This document shows, in pieces, positions 10,267 through 19,838 of a stretch of DNA of 64,000 nt. Source of the DNA: Eurosta solidaginis. Lineage: Eukaryota; Arthropoda; Insecta; Diptera; Tephritidae. The notes below the pieces were generated by a model. That model was given only the letters and a program-made list of their open reading frames with translations. It had not been told where the DNA came from and did not search any database. Location: assembly GCF_040869045.1 (NCBI RefSeq), contig NC_090322.1, forward strand, positions 192,881,477-192,945,476. The letters run 5' to 3'. The position numbers and the translations under genes are program-made. The stretch's first letter is position 1, and each line of letters opens with the position of its first letter.

Positions 10267-11291
10267 TATTTATATATAAAAAGGTGAGCAAAGAAAAGTT
10301 AAAGTTCACAGTTTAGGAAAATTCATATATATAATACTTCTTTCTATATCAATACCTTCCTATCTTCCTATTGTGCAAATTTTCTGTCAATCATTATTTG
10401 CTGAAACTGTGCAAATGTATGTTCTGCGCATGCGCGGGCTTTGTTAGTGTTAGTGAATCGTAGTAGCGTGTGTAAAAAAAGTATTAAAGTGGTAACAACG
10501 GGTCTCTATCCCCTTTACCCAACTTCTGCATACTAATTATTATAAAATCCCAGTTTAGTCGATTAAACAATGAAAAGGCCAACAAATACAATTTTTGGTC
10601 ACTAAGGGCTCATTTACATACGTATATATGCGCCGTCAGCACAAATCGGTAATGCTATTCTGCGGAGTTCTTAAAACAATAAAAATTTTAAAATACTAAT
10701 GGAAAAAAAGCTTTTTCATTTGGAGAACGAAATAGCCTAATGTACAATATTGATAGAAGCAAGACGGCTTGTTGAAATCTACATATATTTAAGCCCCTTT
10801 TTTACAAGAATTTAACGACAGCCTTGAGATTTTGTCTCCTTCTCTCGTTGTATATCTGTACTGTAATGTTTGACAGGCTGCACAGTTCAATAGTAGTGAT
10901 ATAGAAGTATTACATATATGGACAGATTGACAAAATAACTGTAAATCAGTGGTCTGGAAAAATTTTAATGTGGGTGTATTAGTGAGAGCGAGAGCATGAC
11001 AAGCAACATTTCCAAGTCCCTTAATTCATAAAGTTGTAGTCCCTTCGAAGGGTAACCGATATTTTTACATGTGAATGCACATGAAACTTGGATTGTCAAA
11101 GCGGATTCACAAGGAAAATAGTGCGATAGTGGCGATTACTCGCTTGAAACATCATATCTCCGAAACTAATACAGGTGGGGCAACCAGATAAGTGGAGAAT
11201 TTTTAAAAAGTATTGGCTAACTTAAAAAAAAAACCATAAAGATTCATTCGTGTTAATGTTTTGACTATTTTGCCAAGTTACTTTAAACACT
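10267..11291. other. No gene or recognised repeat
   Basis: About 1 kb of moderately AT-rich DNA. There is no long frame, no clear terminal repeats and no RNA-gene signature. It may be single-copy intergenic DNA. Confidence 0.4.
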
Positions 11292-13037
11292 CTATAGGCC
11301 CATTCCATTTCAAGACACCCGGTCCACGTAGGACATGATTTTCGATGAAATTTTAATCAGACCAATTCTAAATATTCTCGCGGAATTTTGTTCTCGCGGA
11401 TTTTTTTATTCCCGCGGAAAAATTCCTCCAAATCTTTTCTCCTAGGGAGAAGAATAATTGGGGAATAGGAATTTCGAATTTTCGAAGTCAGCTGTTTTGT
11501 CAATTGAAATTTTGTTGCGCATTTCTTATTTTGTTTAAAAAATTGTAAGTTTAATTATTGTTGCCAATTTGTTTGAAATTGAGAAATAATGTATAAACAA
11601 TGCACATTATTGCATTTCATGTGGTATTCACTGAAATGAGTAATAAATTGGTGCCACAGCAACATCAACAGAGGAGCATAAGAAGAAGACCGGCGGGATA
11701 ACACAAATCCGCCGGAGTTGCCTGCATTCATTCTGCAAAGCAATTTTCTGGGTGGCCAAGTCGAGTTGAGTTCGCCTTTCGCCATATGCCAAAATCTATT
11801 TAAGCCTTCTTAAAAAATCCTTGCGCAATTTCTGGATGGCTGCATCAAATATGCGAAGAGCTCTTCCGTTGCTTATGATATACTTTTCGACTTAAAATAA
11901 AGAATATTGTTGTTGTTGTTGTTGTTGTTTTGTTAACAGTGAGAATATTGTGGTAAAATGTAAATACATATTTTAGCACAAATTTGTACAAATAAGTGTT
12001 CTTTCTTAAAATAATTTACTTAATTTAACTAGTGAAAAAACTCCTATGAAATGGCAGAGAAATCTCCCTCTCACTCACATTCATAATGCCTACTTTTCTC
12101 CCATAACCGGTTTCCGCTTTTTCGAACATTGTTCGAAATGGAGAAGTGAAAAAACTCAAGGAATTTTTATTTACAATACGAGGAATGGGAGAAGGGAAAA
12201 AACTCGCACGGAATTTTCGTTTAGAATTGGGCTGAATATGTTGTTCTTTGGTCAAAATAATAAAGCGCATGGTTTTTTTTGCCTCAAAAAATTTTTTTTC
12301 GGATTTATCGGCAATTGAATTCGATAAAATGCAATCGATATTTTATTCACCTAATTTTTCAACTGTCAATAACCTTTTCAAAAATTAACCGATTCTCATG
12401 ATTTTTTCTTTGAAATGTTCGTTACTACCTTTACTTTTATATAAATTTATAAAAAATAGCATATAAAAAAAAAATTTTTTTTGTATTTAGCAAAAATTTA
12501 TGACTTTTTTCAAAAATTAATTTCTCAAAAAATGTTACTTTTTTTTGTTTAAGCCTTTTCTATATTGAGTGAACACTCCATATTTCAACTTCGTCAAAAG
12601 CCTATTAGCCAAAACCCGTTGTTTTCGAGATATGAGTTTTTGAATATTAAACATTTTTCCTCCATATATTGATGCAAAACATATCAGCATACAAGGCGAT
12701 CAATGCCAAATGCTTAAAAATTAATTAAAATATCACATTTATTATTGAAATCATTCATTTGTTGTTATTTTTCAGAATATGGCAAAATATTTCACTAAAC
12801 CTCCAACACCGGCACAAGAGCCTTTGCCATGTCCTGTTACAAAATCACTGTAATTCTATCTATATCGATTGCATTTTATCGAATTCAATTGCCGATAAAT
12901 CCGAAAAAAAATTTTTTGAGGCAAAAAAAAAACACATTATTCATTATTTTGACCAAAGAACAACATATTAAAATTTCATCGAAATCAAAAATCATGTCCT
13001 GCGCGGACCGGGTGTCTTGAAATGTAATAAGCCTATA
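11292..13037. mobile_element. TIR element with foldback arms, split by a younger element
   Basis: Inverted ends of about 60 bp are visible: CTATAGGCCCATTCCATTTC...ACACCCGGTCC from 11292, and GGACCGGGTGTCTTGAAATG...GCCTATAG to 13037. The arms continue inward. GTTGTTCTTTGGTC...GATAAAATGCAATCGATAT (12240-12345) is inverted at 12860-12968. Without the insertion at 11358-12234 the element is about 0.87 kb and non-coding. The flanks are CTATAG/TATAG, compatible with a TA target but not decisive. Confidence 0.75.
11358..12234. mobile_element. Non-autonomous TIR element, 3-bp target duplication
   Basis: The ends are CAGACCAATTCTAAA (from 11358) and TTTAGAATTGGGCTG (to 12234). They are flanked by AAT at 11355-11357 and 12235-12237. 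The uninterrupted right arm of the host element shows the empty-site sequence TTTTAATATGTTG, which proves the insertion and the 3-bp duplication. A 3-bp duplication suggests the PIF/Harbinger or CACTA groups. No transposase is present, and a 77-codon minus frame (11555-11785) has no known domain. Confidence 0.8.
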
Positions 13038-13199
13038 GTAATTTTAATTTTTTCCAATGCAGAAGTTCCATAATTTTTTCCTATAACAAATCTTAAAATG
13101 TAAAAATTCACCTTAAATATGTTTAAACCATGAGCTAATTACGGAAAGGCCGTCTTAGCGTAATATTTCTCACAGGGACAGCCGTGCGCAGTGTTTAAA

Positions 13200-13805
13200 G
13201 GCCAATTAATGGTGACTTATCCATAACTAGATAAAACAGCTGATCGAACCAACCTTATGGAAATCAATGTAATCGATTAATGGTGCCATACCATAACGCT
13301 AAAGCTATAACCATACCAAAGCCAACCAATTGGTTTTTGGTTTCTCGCTATACCCATAACCTAAAAATATTTGAGTTGGTGAATTTAATAATTTTTTTTG
13401 CTGATTTTATTCATTGTTTTGGCTACGTTATGACTAAGAGACTTATTTTTTGTGGAATATGTTTGTAATTTTTGCGTTTTCTTCATTTTTATGTAAATTC
13501 CACAATTTTTAGGTTAAGGCGCATTAATCGATCACATTGGAGATGGTTATGGATATGGGTATGATTACGACTATGGCGTTAGGATTAAAGCCGGAGTCAT
13601 TGGTGCCGTATGTCGTATCGCTGTATCCGTATCCCTAACGTAATCAGCTGTTTATCGTTACGACGGTAAACCAAAACCCAATTGGTTGGCTACGATACGG
13701 TTACGACCTTAGCGGCACCAATAATCGATTGCATTGATTCTCATAAGGTTGGTCGAATCAGCTGTTAAAAGGTTACCGATACGGTTACCGATAAAGCACC
13801 AATGT
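13200..13805. mobile_element. Foldback MITE (GGTTATGG-rich)
   Basis: The left arm (CAGCTGATCGAACCAACCTTATGG...ATCGATTAATGGTGCC...CCAACCAATTGG, about 13238-13345) is inverted at 13680-13770 (CCAATTGGTTGGCTACG...AATCGATTGCATTG...CAGCTGTT). The centre has GGTTATGGATATGGGTATG-type repeats. A second, inverted and truncated copy is at 53620-54015. It is non-coding. Confidence 0.75.
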
Positions 13806-14101
13806 CTCCAGCTTAAGAAAGTTTAATTGGTCTTTATTCGTTGCCATCTCGCTATTGACATAGTTCAGTCAGAGAGTAAGAATATGTGTGAAGCAAGTCT
13901 GGCTCAATTGAGCTATGGCGCGTCGACCACGTTCTAAATATTTCATACCAATTAATTTAAATTTCTGTATTTTAATTCATCCTATGAAATAAATAAATAT
14001 ATATAGTATATATTTTACTTAAACTACATTTGTTTGAATTTGAAGTCATTAAAGCTCATTAAGTCAACTCAATAAATCGTATTTACACTATTACCAAACA
14101 T
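13806..14101. other. Downstream flank / 3' UTR of the DUF4773 gene
   Basis: This is AT-rich sequence immediately downstream of the minus-strand gene. A possible ATTAAA poly(A) signal, read on the minus strand, is at 13971-13976; no AATAAA was seen. The true transcript end is unknown. Confidence 0.35.
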
Positions 14102-14124
14102 GCCTGCAAGCCCAGTTTGCAGGC
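14102..14124 (-). other. Perfect hairpin abutting the stop codon
   Basis: GCCTGCAA (14102-14109), a 7-nt loop and TTGCAGGC (14117-14124) form an 8-bp GC-rich stem. On the transcribed minus strand it begins directly after the TGA (14127-14125) of the DUF4773 gene. It could be a 3' UTR structure, or chance. Confidence 0.5.
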
Positions 14125-15733
14125 TCAATTGAAAAAATCCAATATGCCATTCAAAATTTCAATAGCGAAATCGTTTTCGGCTATCGATTCGGATTTCTTT
14201 TCCTTTTGTTTGCGCGCTTTTTTCGATTTCTTCGTAGATTTCGCTGTGGTCACATCGGACGAGGGAGTGAGCGCGGGTGCAGGTGTTACAACATTATCCG
14301 CACCAAACGACGCTACAGAACTCTGATCACTTACACTTTGCGCCGCATCACTAACGCCTTCTTTGCTCTGTGCAGTATCTCTGCGATCGGTAGCTCTTGT
14401 AGCGCCCGCTGCGGGTGCCGGAACAATTTGCGTAGTGCCCGCTGATGCTGCTGGTTTTTCATCATCATCATCATCAAGGTCGTCAAGTAAACCGGCTAAA
14501 CTGAAACCACCATAATCGGCATCGGCTGGTGATTCATCGTCGTCATTCTCGTCTGCATGTTTTAATGAGAAATTTTAAATTTAAAGGTTCATAACATAAA
14601 CGATTTCCTGTCTACCTTCTTCATCGGTTTCATCATTCTCTTCATCTGCTTCTTCGGGTTCGTCTTCGTAGTCGTCATCATCATCATCATCGCCACCAGC
14701 TTTAGTTAATAATATTTTTGTTAGACTTTGATAGTCCTTTGTAATATTCAAACAAATTAACTTACCTCCGAAGCCAAAAATATCATCATCATCTTCATCC
14801 TTATTCACCTCTGAGGGCAATGGTTCTGCTTCAGCCACCCTCAAACCCTCTGGCCCAAATTTGAAACATGAAACACGCAAAGCAGCCTCTACTTCATCTT
14901 CGGCACGTAATTCAAAGCCTAAGCAAGCTTTGAAATCGTTTTTAGCTCTGGATAAACCATAAACGCGTCCGCAGAACTTAGAATAACCACCTGGCAGTCC
15001 TACACAAATGGGTTTAGCACGCTTGCCTAGAACGAAACAAGAAAAAAATTTCATTTCTGTGTTAGATAGAGATTTTCCACCTATCTCACTCACCCGAAAT
15101 AGTGCGTGTGGCCAATGTTATATCACCATACTTAATTGACACTGACATACGTTCGTTACCCAAATATGTAATTCTCGCACAGCCTGGTCCACGCACCGGT
15201 ATTAAGGGCAAATTAAATTTACGGCAGCAATCGCAATGATCGTCGTTACATTTGCAATATTTGCTGAGCCCATTGGTATTGTCTTGACTTTGTAAGGTAG
15301 TTGCCTCGGACACAGTCGTGCTCGCTGCCGCAGTGCTAGAAGCAGCTGCCGCTGGTGTTGCAGCAGATATCGGTGCTGTTGTAACCGCTTCAGCGACTTC
15401 CTCCACTACCTCATTCGCCGTATCATCGACTACCTCATTTGTTGCGACAGCAGCAGCGCCAAGAGTTTCATCTGCCTGGTCAATAACCATCTCTTCTGTA
15501 AGTTGTGTGGTTTCGTCAGTTCCTAGACCTGATACGCTGTTTGAATTGAGCATTTCAGTTTGTCCTGGTTTAAGTGGCGCAACATTCGGATCAATTTCTT
15601 CAGGTGGCAAGTTGAGACGTTGAAAGGGCTGTGAAATTTTGTCTGCTCGTCGAAAAGCTGTTTTTGCATCAGCGCATATGAAGCCAATTAACACGGCTAG
15701 AGCAATACCGAAGAAAATGTCTTGATAACGCAT
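14125..15733 (-). CDS. Predicted secreted DUF4773 cysteine-rich protein, 4 coding exons
   Basis: This is the only convincing host gene. The coding exons (minus) are 15733-15094, 15026-14766, 14699-14616 and 14552-14125. All introns are GT-AG and the exons join in phase for 470 codons. The start MRYQDIFFGIALAVLIGFICAD is a clear signal peptide (about residues 1-21). Residues 30-155 are acidic, then Ala/Thr/Ser-rich. Residues 159-280 match DUF4773: YCKCNDDHCDCCRKF, GPGCARITYLG, ICVGLPGG, SKFCGRVYGL, KACLGFEL and RVSCFKFG. Asp/Glu runs follow (about 290-355), partly GAT repeats, then a KSTKKSKKARKQKEKKS basic tail and a hydrophobic end. A splice acceptor at 15761-15760 implies an upstream non-coding exon. 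DUF4773 proteins are insect secreted proteins of unknown function, and no function is inferred here. Confidence 0.88.
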
Positions 15734-15759
15734 AGTGCACAGGTGATAATGAGAGACTT

Positions 15760-16105
15760 CTGAAATGAAAAGAAAGCAAGCATTGTTAAGGGGAAAGCCA
15801 AAGTTTTTTCCAGGGTCCAATTTTAAACGACAGGAAATTGTCTTTGTGGTACTTTTATTTGAGAAGTGGTAAATAAATCGGACTTTTATTTTTTAGGACA
15901 AAACTAAGGAAAGTCAGGATTTAACCTTTATTTTTTGCGCTTATAAAAAGTCCAGATTTAATCATTTTTTTCGGACTAAAAAAATATGAGTCCGGAAAAT
16001 TTTTTTTCTGAAGAACTTTTATTATAAAAGAAATAACAGTTTGGATATTGGGTTTTATCGGCTATTGATGTTCGTTGACGAGGTTTTTAACAGAATGTAA
16101 CAGTA
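15760..16105. promoter_or_regulatory. 5' flank of the DUF4773 gene (upstream intron/exon not resolved)
   Basis: Upstream of the start codon the minus strand has TTTCTTTTCATTTCAG (acceptor AG at 15761-15760), so the first intron lies here. The first, non-coding exon and promoter were not identified. The remaining sequence is AT-rich with no other feature. Confidence 0.4.
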
Positions 16106-16112
16106 GTTTAAG

Positions 16113-16545
16113 CAGGTTAGGTAAGGTTAGGAGAGTGGGAATTTCCCACACTTCCACTCGGAGACTTTTTTGTCCATTGTGAGTGCCTTCAGCGAGTGCC
16201 TGTTGGCGGAAAATCGTCGGAGCATCGGTGCAATAGCGCAATGAACTGTGATGACACCCGTAAGTACTATCATTGCAGATCTGTTTATTTTGAGTAGGAA
16301 GCTAGTTACTTTCCATAAGGTTGTTGAGACTTCGCAATCATCCCAGTTGGTCCACAGTAAGTCGGTTGCTTTAATCTCATATTCCACGATTTTATTCAGA
16401 AGGCAATCTAGCGGTGGTCGTACAGATCTGTCCGCCTCGCTTATGTCTGGTTCGGAACCTTTCCTGGTCATGGACGCCAGTGAGATTCGACACCTCCACA
16501 CGATATTTGACTTTATTACGTTGGATGGTAATGCTTTCAATGACT
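16113..16545 (-). pseudogene. LINE C-terminal fragment with TTAGG-like tail
   Basis: The minus strand (16540-16127) is open for 137 codons and resembles the region after RNase H of a LINE polyprotein. It has a 'DLLWTNWDDCEVSTTLWKV' type stretch followed by SAMIVLTGVITVHCAIA, which corresponds to the conserved L-TGHC motif (compare LTGILTGHCLLASHA at 7086-7120). The zinc-binding cysteines are mostly lost. It ends at 16113-16135 in TTAGG/TAAGG/TTAGG on the plus strand, so its own tail is CCTAA-like. It is a dead fragment. Confidence 0.65.
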
Positions 16546-17553
16546 ATCAACATAGATCTTACATTGATGCAATTATGAAATTTTCAAAATATTGGAATCA
16601 GCGAAATGTTAGAAATGAATGTGAGATGGAGGAGAACCCAACAGGGTGCGCCTGCGCAAACAAAATTACCTATCAACAATCTCGTGCAGCTGAATTGTAT
16701 GTATTTGTGTGACTTTGTCGGATATATCATCAATCGAAATGGATTAAATAATGAAAATACTTCAAGAAGAAATTGACTAAGAAATAACTTGTGTGGTATG
16801 CAAATTATGTAAAATAAAAAGGCAGCAAGAAGATCAAGCTGCTGAGTTATGGCACTCAACTAATCTTACATATATATGTATATGTACTTATATCCGAAAC
16901 TATTGACTTATATACATAGGAATTTGGGTAAGCCAAAGAGAAAACTTCAACTACACTTTTCTTGAATAGGCCCCAGAAAAACTAGTCTTTAGCTGCTGCA
17001 TACTCACCTTATATTATCAACGTCATTATTTAGCGCCATACCGCCAAAGCTATTTTGGCACCTGTGTGGCAATTTATGCCAGTCTGTCATCATGAAGCAT
17101 GGATAACTGAAGCCAAAGGAAATCAAATCTTCTTTCACCTAGCTACTTTACTTTTCAACTGCCTGCTTAGTCCGAAGTAGAACTTCTTGGTAAGAGTTAT
17201 TTTTATTTTCATTTCGAAGCTGGCATTGATTTCGACTTTAAAAGTGCTTCCCAATTAGACGACGCTTTTCAGTCTCTAGTTTATATCCGCCAAAAGTGAC
17301 GCTTATGCCAAGCCGCGAACGCGCCGATTCTTTCTTGGATGACTGCCTCTTGTCCTCAAGAGGCAAGACTCACTTTTTTACCTCTTTATAAAATCCAGAT
17401 CTTTATAGATGAGTGCCGGAACAGGATTCCAACTTGAGCTATTAGCGTATATGGTTCGTCTACTTCCTCACCAGTTAGCAATGAAGAGAAGTGCTCCCTT
17501 TACAACTTAAACATACTATGTACGCCACTTACCAGGTCGCTATTCTCATTCCT
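16546..17553. other. No gene recognised; one strong hairpin
   Basis: Possible single-copy DNA. Short open stretches (16248-16712 plus; 16584-16859 minus) show no domain, and part overlaps the LINE fragment on the other strand. A perfect 9-bp stem with a 4-nt loop is at 17344-17365 (TGCCTCTTG...CAAGAGGCA). Confidence 0.4.
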
Positions 17554-17904
17554 TTAGGAACCTGCCCCAGTCATGAAACCTTCCGTCATGCACCAGATTT
17601 TTTGGCAGAACTTTTGGTCATGATTCCTATCCACCAGCGAGTGAAGCTCCCCTCTTTCACGCCGTTCTGCCTCACGTTCTAAGTAGGAAATTCTTTTTCT
17701 TCTTGGCGTTACATGTAGCGCCCCACACACTGCACTTTTCAGCGCCCGTAGGCAGCGTAGCCCTAAAGGCGGTGTCCCTTTCTTTCCTAGCCAATGCAAC
17801 ATCTCTAATCCTGCCAGTTGTTTTTTCAGACTCGCTGGATATCTATTGATTCCGCAGCAGCTGCATTTAGTGGTTGAAAAATAGTCTTTTTTGCTGGGCT
17901 CCAT
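17554..17904 (-). CDS. Unrecognised 116-codon open frame, GC-richer than surroundings
   Basis: The frame runs from ATG at 17904 to 17554. Features are an N-terminal KCSCCG cysteine cluster, a basic CRLRALKS/TPRRKRIS middle, a charged YLEREAERRERGEL helix-like stretch, and further cysteines near the end. Base composition is visibly richer in GC than the flanks. I do not recognise a family and see no splice partner. It could be a relic of a mobile-element protein or chance. It ends next to the SINE-like repeat. Confidence 0.2.
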   Translation of the reverse strand: MEPSKKDYFSTTKCSCCGINRYPASLKKQLAGLEMLHWLGKKGTPPLGLRCLRALKSAVCGALHVTPRRKRISYLEREAERRERGELHSLVDRNHDQKFCQKIWCMTEGFMTGAGS

Positions 17905-17929
17905 CCTTGGGTCGCGTGTTTTGTAAATA

Positions 17930-18215
17930 ATAACTTAACGTGCTACGCCTACTACACCGAGTGTCCTGTGATCAAGTCCCGGGCAAAGCAACATCAAAAT
18001 TGTATAAAACAGTTTTTAATAAGAAAAAACCTATTTCTAAGCTGGATCGCCCCTGTGCCGTAGCTTGCGAGCACTTCGAGTGTGTTTCTGTCAAGAAAAG
18101 CTTGTTACGGAAAACTCACCTGCATTGCAGCCGAGAAAAATTAAAAAAAGGAGCACACCGCATTAAATTGAAAGATAACCTTGGTGTAAATCTCATTTGA
18201 GGTAAGTTGCGCCAA
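17930..18215 (+). repeat. tRNA-like SINE copy (3' end continues after 19750)
   Basis: The head contains a B-box-like string, GTGATCAAGTCCCGGGC (about 17965-17982). A long body follows (GATCGCCCCTGTGCCG, CACTTCGAGTGTGTTTCTG, CACCTGCATTGCAG, GGAGCACACCGC). The last bases (GTTGCGCCAAGTATTTACAT) are split by the hAT at 18224-19750 and resume at 19751. The layout fits a tRNA-derived SINE. The head is too diverged to name a tRNA. The call draws on a remembered tephritid repeat. Confidence 0.55.
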
Positions 18216-18223
18216 GTATTTAC

Positions 18224-19750
18224 CAGGGCTGAAAACCGCCTCGAAAATCAAAGCGGTTCGGTTCAGTGGTTCGAAACGCTCAGGCAAAACTTGAACTGAT
18301 TCGTGAACCGGCTTCGCAGCTACCTCTGAACCGGTTCGGTTCAAGTGGTTTAAACGTTTAATGCTAAGTTTTGATAGTATAAAAAATTTTTAATTCGTCA
18401 CTTGGGATCTGTGTGCAACCCACCATCGATATGTACCTTAGGGTGGGTCGATTTGTATGGACGAAAGTTAACCGATATCGCACCATCGATTTTTCGATAG
18501 GATTTGGGCTGAGGAAAAAAAGTTCCACAACGCATACCCAAAAAAATAATTTTTGAGCCTGCGAAATTTCATTTTTTTGACTTTTTTTCGACTTAGATTT
18601 TTAAGGTTTTTTTCATGACCCACTAAAAAAATTTTTTTTTGTTCAAAAAAGCTGTTATCGCCAACGTTTTTAGCGGACATTTTTGGGTCGGACAGAGTAT
18701 ATATGAAAATTTTACAATCAAAAGAAAATTCTTTTAGTAGGTAATGAAAAAACCATTAAAAATCAAAGTCGAAAAAAAGTCAAAAAAATTAAATTTCGCA
18801 GCCTCGAAAATTATTTTTTTAAATGTTAATAAAAAGTTTCGAAAATTGATAAAAATTTTATTAATTGAACTTCAAAATTTTTATAATTATACATATGTAA
18901 GTGGTTTGTGTTTTAGTTATGAAAAAATGTTATAAATGAAAAACGAAAAAGCTCTTTCATATACAAAGTTGTTATGCACGGGATTTTAACTCATTTTGTA
19001 AATTTGCTTATTTTTTCACAAGCTTTTGACCACAGGCGCAAACAGTCATGCGCGGTTCCAGGGGGCAAGCATTAGGGGAAATTCCCCTCCCCCTAGAGCT
19101 TTGTAACACGTATTTTCATTATTTTTGACTGTGAAAAATTATGAGAGATATTTCGAATTAAACAATATTTTAATTTCTCTTATAAAATCTTAAAATATTA
19201 ATTTAACCAAAAGTTTGCAGAATTTCATTGTAGTTTGAAATTGAGGCTGTGAGGATAGAAGCTACATAAATAAATAAAGTTTTCCGAAAACTGACTGTAA
19301 TGAAATATATAATACTAATATATAGTAGTTTCTTATCACAAAACGGATTTTTACTAATTTTAAATTTTTCTAGGTTGGTCTACTATTTTACGTTATCACT
19401 ATATATATTTAAAAGAAATGTTCCCGCCCTAGAAGTGCCGCTGGAACCGCGCCAGCAAACGGTATACGCTATTACTATCAAAAGTGACAACTCACGGCGT
19501 TGCCATCGCGAAAATATTTATGCAATTTTATCTTCGCGTTGTATTTTCAAGCAAAGTGCTGACTTAAATAAGTTAAGTGATTTTTGTTGAAACTATATTT
19601 CGATCCGAACTGAATCATTTTTTGGGTGGTTTTCGGTTCGGTTTTTGGAGTTAAGAAAAAAACGGTTAGGTTCGTGGTTCGGTTCAAAGCCCCAAAATAG
19701 CGGGTGGTTGGGTTCATGAACCGGTTCGTTGGAACCGTTTGTCAGCCCTG
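18224..19750. mobile_element. Non-autonomous hAT element with 8-bp target duplication
   Basis: The ends are CAGGGCTGAAAACCG (18224) and CGTTTGTCAGCCCTG (to 19750). They are flanked by an exact duplication, GTATTTAC, at 18216-18223 and 19751-19758. Subterminal regions on both sides are dense in GGTTCGG/CCGAACC motifs (18255-18345 and 19600-19735). There is no transposase in the 1527-bp interior. It carries its own small inverted repeat at about 18540-18830. It landed in the 3' end of a SINE-like repeat. Confidence 0.88.
18540..18830. repeat. Inverted repeat (foldback) inside the hAT element
   Basis: The block ATAATTTTTGAGCCTGCGAAATTTC...GACTTTTTTTCGACTT...AAGGTTTTTTTCAT (18546-18620) is inverted at 18745-18815 (ATGAAAAAACC...AAGTCGAAAAAAAGTC...GAAATTTCGCAGCCTCGAAAATTAT-type). 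It probably marks a further nested MITE, whose outer edge near TTAGGGTGGGTCGATTT (18438) is recognisable. Confidence 0.65.
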
Positions 19751-19838
19751 GTATTTACATATATTAAGGGAGTTGAGGATTTTGTATAAATGGTCTATAT
19801 AGCATCATCGCATTGCAAACTTGTGTAGCATGTTTTTA

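Noticed and set aside
14206..14445. Plus-strand frames over the DUF4773 gene (also 15318-15623)
   Set aside because: They lie antisense to well-supported coding exons and owe their openness to the Asp/Ala/Thr-rich codons of the true strand.
14456..14476. ATC microsatellite as a LINE tail like that at 34671
   Set aside because: It lies in frame inside exon 4 and encodes Asp residues of the DUF4773 protein.
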